DNA of 23,820 nt from NCBI GenBank assembly GCA_049596815.1, contig JBMYLY010000021.1:1-23820 (forward strand), given 5' to 3'. The translations under genes were made by a program, and so were the position numbers. The notes below the pieces were generated by a model. The model did no database searches. It saw only the letters and a list, made by a program, of their open reading frames with translations, and had not been told where the DNA came from. Below, in pieces: positions 7,037 to 12,929 of the stretch (positions are counted from its first letter, which is position 1; each line of letters opens with the position of its first letter). Source of the stretch: UBA724 sp049596815 (GTDB lineage Bacteria > Bacteroidota > Bacteroidia > Flavobacteriales > Flavobacteriaceae).

Positions 7037-7040
7037 TGCT

Positions 7041-7859
7041 GTGGATAAAATAATCGACTTTTTCAATTTGGGCTTTTCGTTGGGTGATGCGCGTATTAGC
7101 ATCAAAACGGTTACTGTCTTTTTACTTGTATTTTTTACAGCCAGATTTTTACTGAAGATACTTCGACGCATACTGACACGTAAGTTTACAGAAGACAGAA
7201 AAGGCAAATTCAAACCCATATTTGGCTTTTTCAACTACTCCATATACACCATCATCGTGTTGTTGGCCCTCCAAAACGCAGGTGTCAACCTCAATGCCCT
7301 GCTCGCTGCTTCTGCTGCGCTGTTGGTTGGCGTGGGTTTTGCTTTACAAACCTTTTTTCAAGACATTATATCGGGGGTCTTTATCTTGGTGGATCAGTCT
7401 GTGCATGTAGGGGATATTATAGAAGTAGATGGAAAAGTAGGTAAGGTGCAAAACATCACGTTGCGTACCACACGCGCCGTAACCATAGACAACAAAGTAC
7501 TAATCATTCCAAACCATATGTACCTTACAAATACTTTGTATAATTGGACCGAAAATGGCGAAATCACACGAGAAAGTGTCAAAGTTGGGGTGGCATATGG
7601 TTCTGATGTAGCATTGGTCAAATCCGTTCTCATTGATGTGGCCAAAGCACATAAATCTGTACTCAAAAATCCACCTCCAGCCGTATTGTTTTCAGATTTT
7701 GGTGAGAGTAGTTTGGATTTCATCCTCGTTGTTACTCTAAAAAATAGCTTTATGGCAGTCCCAGTCAAAAGCGATTTGCGCTATGCCATCAATGAGGCCT
7801 TTGTTCAACACAACATCGAAATCCCATTTCCCCAACGCGTGGTTCACACTAAAAAATAA
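7041..7859 (+). CDS. mscS: Small-conductance mechanosensitive channel (MscS family)
   Basis: 272 aa, starting with GTG. A homoheptameric channel of the inner membrane that opens under high tension to release solutes on osmotic downshock. Three membrane segments (about residues 18-38, 60-80, 83-110). The pore helix TM3 is AASAALLVGVGFALQTFF, rich in Ala/Gly as in MscS. The beta domain follows (VGDIIEVDGKVGKVQNITLRTT, IPNHMYLTNTLYNWT), then the C-terminal mixed domain ending in IPFPQRVV. No extra N-terminal TM segments. Only 2 nt separate it from the response regulator gene, so the two are co-transcribed, which suggests, but does not show, a stress link. Confidence 0.93.
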   Translation: MDKIIDFFNLGFSLGDARISIKTVTVFLLVFFTARFLLKILRRILTRKFTEDRKGKFKPIFGFFNYSIYTIIVLLALQNAGVNLNALLAASAALLVGVGFALQTFFQDIISGVFILVDQSVHVGDIIEVDGKVGKVQNITLRTTRAVTIDNKVLIIPNHMYLTNTLYNWTENGEITRESVKVGVAYGSDVALVKSVLIDVAKAHKSVLKNPPPAVLFSDFGESSLDFILVVTLKNSFMAVPVKSDLRYAINEAFVQHNIEIPFPQRVVHTKK

Positions 7860-7861
7860 TT

Positions 7862-9019
7862 ATGCCCCGAATTTTAATCATTGAAGATGAAGACAGCATC
7901 CGTCGAGTACTAAAGAAAGTTCTTTTGGCCGACAATTCAGATTACACCTTTATGGAAGCGGCTGATGGTGAGTTGGGTATTCGTACCGTTAGCAAACACG
8001 ATGTTGATTTGGTGTTGTGTGACATCAAAATGCCTAAAAAAGATGGAATCGAGGTATTAGCGCATATCGTCGCTGAAAAACCCGATGTCCCCGTTGTGAT
8101 GATTTCAGGTCATGGAGATTTGGCCACAGCAGTCCAAGCCATGCGAATGGGTGCTTTTGATTATATCGCAAAACCACCCGATCTCAACCATTTGCTGTCG
8201 ACCGTACGTAGTGCGTTATCTCCCAAAAAGACCAGCCAAGCTGCAGGTAAAATCAATAAAAAATCAAAAAACCTCATGATTGGTGAGGCTGCCTCTATGG
8301 AAAAAATACGCAGTATGATTGAAAAGGTAGCACCCACCCATGCCCGTGTCTTGATACAAGGGCCCAATGGTTCCGGCAAGGAACTGGTTGCCCATGCGTT
8401 GCACCAACAAAGTGGCCGTGCTTCGGGTCCCATGGTGGAAGTCAATTGTGCAGCCATTCCATCAGAACTCATTGAGAGTGAATTGTTTGGTCACATCAAA
8501 GGAGCATTTACCTCGGCTCACAAAGACAGAGCCGGAAAATTTGAATCTGCCAACGGTGGCACCTTGTTTTTGGATGAGGTGGGCGATATGAGCCTGTCTG
8601 CCCAAGCCAAAGTATTGCGGGCCCTACAAGAACACAAAGTCCAACGTGTGGGCAGTGATAAGGATATTTCAGTAGATGTACGTGTTGTAGCGGCGACCAA
8701 CAAAAATCTTCAAGAAGAAATTGCTGCCAAGCGCTTTCGGGAAGATCTGTTTCACCGCTTGGCTGTAATTGAAATATTTGTACCGCCTCTAAACGAACGT
8801 CGTGCCGATATTCCGATGTTGATAGTCCATTTCAACAAAGAACTTACACCTAAAAAAGAATTTCACCAAGAAGCCGTAGAAAAATTACAACAAATGGACT
8901 GGCCCGGCAACGTACGTCAGTTGCGCAATGTGGTAGAACGCCTGCATATTCTTTCCGATAAGGTTGTTACGGTCGATGAGGTTGTTCATTTCGCACAAAA
9001 GAATCCCATCACATCATGA
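7862..9019 (+). CDS. NtrC-like sigma-54 response regulator lacking an HTH domain
   Basis: 385 aa. Receiver domain 1-120 with phospho-acceptor Asp54 (VLCDIKMPKKDG), acidic pocket EDED (8-11) and Lys104. Central AAA+ sigma-54 activator domain about 138-365: Walker A GPNGSGKE (167-174), the sigma-54 contact loop as GAFTSA (214-219; usual GAFTGA), Walker B TLFLDEVGD (234-242), and arginine fingers in FREDLFHRL. The protein stops soon after WPGNVRQLRNVVERL (347-361), so the Fis-type DNA-binding domain of NtrC proteins is missing. This form is common in Bacteroidota to my recollection. It might act from solution or with a DNA-binding partner. No histidine kinase gene is adjacent. It overlaps the M28 peptidase gene by ATGA. 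Confidence 0.93.
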   Translation: MPRILIIEDEDSIRRVLKKVLLADNSDYTFMEAADGELGIRTVSKHDVDLVLCDIKMPKKDGIEVLAHIVAEKPDVPVVMISGHGDLATAVQAMRMGAFDYIAKPPDLNHLLSTVRSALSPKKTSQAAGKINKKSKNLMIGEAASMEKIRSMIEKVAPTHARVLIQGPNGSGKELVAHALHQQSGRASGPMVEVNCAAIPSELIESELFGHIKGAFTSAHKDRAGKFESANGGTLFLDEVGDMSLSAQAKVLRALQEHKVQRVGSDKDISVDVRVVAATNKNLQEEIAAKRFREDLFHRLAVIEIFVPPLNERRADIPMLIVHFNKELTPKKEFHQEAVEKLQQMDWPGNVRQLRNVVERLHILSDKVVTVDEVVHFAQKNPITS

Positions 9020-10425
9020 AAAAACTTTCTTTGTTAATAATCGCGATTGCCTTATCCTTAGGTGCTTATGCTCAAACCCAAGAAGATGCTAAAAAATTAG
9101 ATTCTTTTTATCGCACTTCGCTCTTAGAAGGACAATCCTACGACTGGCTAGACTATTTATCCAACCAAGTAGGCGGTCGGCTTTCGGGCTCGCTCAACGC
9201 CGAGCGCGCGGTCGCCTGGGCCAAAGAAGAATTAGAGGCTTTAGAATTGGATCGGGTGTGGCTACAACCCGTTTTAGTTCCCAAATGGGTACGTGGCCCC
9301 AAAGAGTTTGCCTTGATTGAAACCGAACCCGGCGTCACTTTCAACGTCCCGATTACAGCTTTGGGTGGTTCTGTAGCAACCCCTTCTGTGGGGCTCAAAG
9401 CAGAAGTAGTGGAAGTACAAAACTTTGCAGATTTAGAACGTCTGGGACGTGAGGCCATAGAAGGAAAAATCGTATTCTTCAACCGCCCCATGCAAGCTGA
9501 CCTTATAAGTACTTTTGAGGCCTACGGAGGCTGTGTCAACCAACGGTATAGCGGAGCTCGCGAGGCCAGTAAGTTTGGTGCCATCGGAGTCATAGTGCGT
9601 TCTATGAACCTTCGTTTGGATGATTTACCACATACCGGGGCGATGAGCTACGGGGACCAACCCATAAGCCAACGCATACCGGCGGCGGCGATTAGCACCA
9701 ATGCGGCTGAAAAGTTGAGCAACTTATTGCGGATTGCACCCAAACTCAAATTTTTATTCCGTCAACAGTGCAAACAATACGATGATGTGTTGTCATACAA
9801 TGTGATAGGCGAGATTACAGGTACTGAATACCCAAATGAAATCATCACCGTGGGGGGACACCTAGATTCTTGGGATATAGGGGATGGCGCACACGATGAT
9901 GGAGCCGGTTGTGTACAATCCATGGAGGTGGTACGGCTGTTTAAAAAACTCAATCACAAACCCAAACGAACCATTAGGGTGGTGTTGTTTATGAACGAAG
10001 AAAACGGATTGCGCGGCGGTAACAAATACGCCGAAATAGCCGCTATGAAAGGGGAGACCCACATTTTTGCTCTGGAGTCCGATGCGGGTGGTTTTACTCC
10101 AAGGGGTTTTAGTTTTGATTGCTCGGATATGGAGTTCGAACAGGTGTTGCGTTGGAAGCCTTTGTTTAAGCCTTACCTCATTCACTACTTCGAAAAAGGA
10201 GGTAGTGGTGCCGACATTCGCCCACTAAAGTCAAAAACCAATGTACTTGCTGGCTTGCGTCCCGACTCTCAACGCTATTTTGACCACCACCATGCTGAAA
10301 ACGATACATTTGACGCTGTCAACAAACGTGAACTTGAACTGGGTGCGGCCACACTGACTTCTTTGGTATATCTGTATGACACCTATGGTTTGGTTGGTGG
10401 AACCCTTTTAGACGGCAGTCAATAG
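9016..10425 (+). CDS. Secreted M28 family metallopeptidase (carboxypeptidase Q-like)
   Basis: 469 aa. Signal peptide 1-19 (LSLGAYA/Q). A PA-type insert lies at about 110-250, and the M28 zinc peptidase domain surrounds it. Candidate zinc ligands and catalytic residues: His282 (GGHLDSWD), Asp294 (GAHDDGAG), Glu328-Glu329 (MNEENGLRGG), Asp356 (ESDAGG) and His426 (FDHHHAENDT). Their spacing agrees with animal plasma glutamate carboxypeptidase (carboxypeptidase Q), so a dipeptidase or exopeptidase function is likely. It acts in the periplasm or outside; there is no Por secretion C-terminal domain. It overlaps the regulator gene by 4 bp (ATGA). Downstream comes the repeat array at 10432-10760. Confidence 0.93.
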   Translation: MKKLSLLIIAIALSLGAYAQTQEDAKKLDSFYRTSLLEGQSYDWLDYLSNQVGGRLSGSLNAERAVAWAKEELEALELDRVWLQPVLVPKWVRGPKEFALIETEPGVTFNVPITALGGSVATPSVGLKAEVVEVQNFADLERLGREAIEGKIVFFNRPMQADLISTFEAYGGCVNQRYSGAREASKFGAIGVIVRSMNLRLDDLPHTGAMSYGDQPISQRIPAAAISTNAAEKLSNLLRIAPKLKFLFRQQCKQYDDVLSYNVIGEITGTEYPNEIITVGGHLDSWDIGDGAHDDGAGCVQSMEVVRLFKKLNHKPKRTIRVVLFMNEENGLRGGNKYAEIAAMKGETHIFALESDAGGFTPRGFSFDCSDMEFEQVLRWKPLFKPYLIHYFEKGGSGADIRPLKSKTNVLAGLRPDSQRYFDHHHAENDTFDAVNKRELELGAATLTSLVYLYDTYGLVGGTLLDGSQ

Positions 10426-10431
10426 TTGACC

Positions 10432-10760
10432 TGTCACGCCTCTGCAAAGAGGAGTCTCATTCGTATTAGTGGATGCCGTATTAAATACGGCATGACATCA
10501 GAAATGCTAATTCATCCTGTCACTCTTGCCTGCCGGCAGGTAGGCCTGTGGAAACAGGAGTCTCCTAAAGGTGTATTGGATGCCGCATCTGGTGCGGCAT
10601 GACAGCAGGACATCTATTCAATATGTCACTCCCGTGCAAACGGGAGTCTTTTAAAACCTAGTGGATCCCGCATCCTGTGCGGCATGACATCGGAAATGCT
10701 AATTCATCCTGTCACTCCTGCCTGCCGCGTGCAGGTGCGGCATCAGATCTAACTCTTATT
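10432..10760. repeat. Tandem array of two-hairpin intergenic repeats
   Basis: The 365-bp gap between the M28 and MATE genes holds about four units, each opening with TGTCAC at 10432, 10518, 10624 and 10710 (spacings 86, 106, 86). Each full unit has hairpin A (around a GCAA or GGAA loop, closed by GGAG) and hairpin B (ATGCCG...CGGCAT) ending in GAC. Units 1+2 and 3+4 are a 192-bp duplication: 10490-10535 and 10682-10727 match at 44 of 46 bases. The stems differ between units by paired changes. Unit 4 is cut short. The hairpins resemble REP/MITE-like intergenic elements. No gene is visible in the array. Confidence 0.85.
10529..10540. repeat. Palindromic insertion inside repeat unit 2
   Basis: CCTGCCGGCAGG is a perfect 12-bp palindrome within about 20 extra bases in unit 2, explaining its 106-bp spacing against 86 for the others. 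The core (TGCCTGCCGGCAGG) is, as I recall, a very common intergenic motif in Bacteroidota genomes. Unit 4 has the left half (TGCCTGCCG) joined to a hairpin-B right arm. Confidence 0.65.
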
Positions 10761-10778
10761 TTACACCTGTTAGTTTTC

Positions 10779-10786
10779 TATATTAG
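10779..10786 (+). promoter_or_regulatory. Putative -7 box of the MATE gene
   Basis: TATATTAG, 4 nt before the GTG at 10791, resembles the mscS arrangement (TACTTTAG, 4 nt, GTG). No convincing TTG is seen upstream. If used, the mRNA would be leaderless. Confidence 0.35.
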
Positions 10787-10790
10787 CGCC

Positions 10791-12170
10791 GTGTTAAGAT
10801 TGGCTCCTTACGTAAAAGAATTCCGCTATAACCTCCAATTGGCCTATCCTGTTATTGTAGGTATGTTGGGCCATACGTTTGTTCAGTTTATTGACAATGT
10901 GATGGTGGGGCAACTGGGTACAGCCGAACTGGCTGCCATTTCTTTGGGCAACAGCTTTATATTTATTGGTATGTCATTGGGAATTGGGTTTTCAACCGCC
11001 ATCACCCCTTTGGTTGCTGAAGCCGATGCCGCCCAACTCCCCGAACGTGCCAAAGCCGTCTTTGCCCATGGTATTGTATGGTGTACTATTTTGGGCTTGC
11101 TGTTATTTCTAGCAGTTTTTTTAGCCAAACCCCTGATGTATCAAATGGGGCAACCCCCAGAAGTGGTAGAACTCGCATTTCCGTATCTCAAATGGGTGGC
11201 GGTTTCTTTGTTTCCTCTGGTAGTTTTTCAGGCTTTTAAACAGTTTACAGATGGCATGTCGCTCACCCGATATGCCATGTATGCCACAGTGCTTGCCAAT
11301 TTGGTCAATGTGTTGGTCAATTATGTATTGATTTTTGGCAAATGGGGGTTTCCTCAATGGGGTGTTACGGGTGCCGCTGTTGGAACTTTGATTTCTCGCA
11401 TCACCATGCTACTGGCTTTGATTCTACTGATGCGTTTTCATAAAAAACTTTCCTTTTACATCAAAGGCCTGTTCCAAATCGCATTTTCCAACAACCTGAT
11501 GAAAAGACTTTTTGCTTTGGGCTTTCCCTCGGCTTTACAAATGTTGTTTGAGGTCGCCTTTTTTACCTCTGCCATATGGGTATGTGGTATGTTGGGCAAA
11601 AACCCACAGGCAGCCAACCAGATTGCCCTAAACATTTCCTCCATGACCTTTATGGTTGCCATGGGGCTGAGTGTGGCTGCTATGATACGGGTAGGCAACC
11701 AAAAAGGTTTACAACGTTTTAGTGACTTGCGCCGTATTGCTCAGTCGGTTTTTTTATTGACGCTACTGATCGACATAGTGTTTGCCATCACCTTTATCTT
11801 GGGCAAGGATGCCTTCCCGTGGCTCTACCTCGAAACATCCACAGCCGCCGACGTGCTCGAGGTGGTTGCCATTGCATCTTCCCTGTTTTGGGTAGCTGCT
11901 TTTTTCCAAATTTTTGATGGCGCCCAAGTGGTTGCGCTGGGTGCTTTGCGGGGCTTACAAGATGTGGTCATACCCACATGGATATGTTTTGCTGCCTATG
12001 GCTTGGTAGGCTTTCCTATTATGATTTATTTAGGTCTATACACAGACCTCGCTGCCACAGGCGTGTGGGTGGGTTTGTTATCGGGTTTGGTGGCAAGTGC
12101 TGCGATGTTGTATCTTCGTTTTTTACATCAATCACGAAAATTGATACAACTCCATGGAAACACTGCCTGA
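10791..12170 (+). CDS. MATE family multidrug efflux transporter
   Basis: 459 aa with about 12 membrane segments in two related halves. An inner-membrane antiporter that exports drugs, cations or metabolites with H+ or Na+ (NorM-like). Typical features are GMLGHTFVQFIDNVMVGQLG (about residues 23-42), ELAAISLGNS, the loop PEVVELAFPYLKW, and in the second half LGFPSALQMLFEVAFFTSA. The open frame reaches back to 10677, but that part lies in repeat DNA and gives a non-family sequence, so the GTG at 10791 (encoding MLRLAPYVKEF) is chosen. The 3' end overlaps the 75-aa gene by 17 bp. The substrate cannot be inferred. Confidence 0.92.
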   Translation: MLRLAPYVKEFRYNLQLAYPVIVGMLGHTFVQFIDNVMVGQLGTAELAAISLGNSFIFIGMSLGIGFSTAITPLVAEADAAQLPERAKAVFAHGIVWCTILGLLLFLAVFLAKPLMYQMGQPPEVVELAFPYLKWVAVSLFPLVVFQAFKQFTDGMSLTRYAMYATVLANLVNVLVNYVLIFGKWGFPQWGVTGAAVGTLISRITMLLALILLMRFHKKLSFYIKGLFQIAFSNNLMKRLFALGFPSALQMLFEVAFFTSAIWVCGMLGKNPQAANQIALNISSMTFMVAMGLSVAAMIRVGNQKGLQRFSDLRRIAQSVFLLTLLIDIVFAITFILGKDAFPWLYLETSTAADVLEVVAIASSLFWVAAFFQIFDGAQVVALGALRGLQDVVIPTWICFAAYGLVGFPIMIYLGLYTDLAATGVWVGLLSGLVASAAMLYLRFLHQSRKLIQLHGNTA

Positions 12171-12381
12171 GTTTTTATTAGCCGATTCCTCTGAACATCC
12201 TGACGCCATTTTTGTGGTGCACACCACTTTCCCACGTTTTGTGATCAACCTTCAAAACGATGAAATCCAATGGTGGGAACAGTTTAAAGGCGAAGACAAA
12301 GAAGCCGCTACCCAAGAACTTGCCCATTGGATTGAACAGGCTACACAGTTTTACGACAACGAAATCGCTCGATACGAATGA
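12154..12381 (+). CDS. Conserved small acidic protein of unknown function
   Basis: 75 aa, acidic, soluble, no signal peptide or membrane segment. It has an N-terminal METLPEFLLAD, a central VVHTTFPRFVINL strand pair with WWEQF, and a C-terminal helix ending in FYDNEIARYE. I recognise the outline from flavobacterial genomes as a conserved hypothetical protein, but know no function. It overlaps MATE by 17 bp at its start and shares ATGA with the PAP2 gene at its end, so translation of the three genes is probably coupled. Confidence 0.75.
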   Translation: METLPEFLLADSSEHPDAIFVVHTTFPRFVINLQNDEIQWWEQFKGEDKEAATQELAHWIEQATQFYDNEIARYE

Positions 12382-12923
12382 TCCATCTCGACGAACAACT
12401 CTTTTTGTGGCTCAACAATTTGGGCACACCCGCTTGGGATGGTTTTTGGTTGTTTATGACCGATAAATACAACATGATTCCGCTCTACCTTTTTTTACTG
12501 GGACTCTCCATCTGGAAGTGGGGTTGGAAAAAAGGACTGGGTGTTTTGTTGACTGCCGTATTGATGATCGCTTTTACCGACCAAGTAACCAATCTGTTTA
12601 AAAGTGGCTTTGCCCGTTTGCGCCCATGCCATGATCCTGATATCGCGCCCTTAATGCGCCTTGTCAAAGCCAATTGTGGTGGGAAATACGGATTTTTCTC
12701 TGGCCATGCTTCCAACTCATTTGCGGTAGCCTTGTTTTTTGTAGGCTTGTTTCAAAACCAATACCGCCATATGAGGTGGTTATTGCTATGGGCCGCTATG
12801 GTCGCCTATAGCCGTGTCTACGTAGGCGTACATTACCCCTTAGACATTTTTTGTGGTGCTCTTTTTGGTTCGTTTTCGGGCTATGGGTTTCAAAGGTTGT
12901 ATAAAAAGGTTTTTAGGGTGTAA
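12378..12923 (+). CDS. PAP2 family membrane phosphatase
   Basis: 181 aa, about 5-6 membrane segments. The full PAP2 catalytic pattern is present: KSGFARLRP (Lys75, Arg82, Pro83), FSGH (His110), and SRVYVGVHYPLD (Arg146, His152, Asp156). Enzymes of this type remove phosphate from lipid phosphates; in Bacteroidota likely substrates are undecaprenyl pyrophosphate, phosphatidylglycerol phosphate or lipid A. An extracytoplasmic active site is expected. The insert between RP and SGH (about residues 84-104, with two Cys) is longer than in the smallest members. It is convergent with the S9 peptidase, with a 6-bp gap and no terminator. Confidence 0.93.
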   Translation: MIHLDEQLFLWLNNLGTPAWDGFWLFMTDKYNMIPLYLFLLGLSIWKWGWKKGLGVLLTAVLMIAFTDQVTNLFKSGFARLRPCHDPDIAPLMRLVKANCGGKYGFFSGHASNSFAVALFFVGLFQNQYRHMRWLLLWAAMVAYSRVYVGVHYPLDIFCGALFGSFSGYGFQRLYKKVFRV

Positions 12924-12929
12924 TTTCTG

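Noticed and set aside
7862..9019. Regulator as a truncated pseudogene
   Set aside because: The frame ends cleanly with an ATGA overlap into the next gene and all AAA+ motifs are intact, so the lack of an HTH looks native.
10432..10760. Repeat array as a CRISPR
   Set aside because: Units are 86-106 bp with internal hairpins, there are no uniform short spacers, and no cas gene is present.
10677..10790. N-terminal 38-residue extension of the MATE protein
   Set aside because: It begins with GTG inside the repeat DNA and gives a sequence unlike any transporter N-terminus; the GTG at 10791 sits just after a -7-like box.
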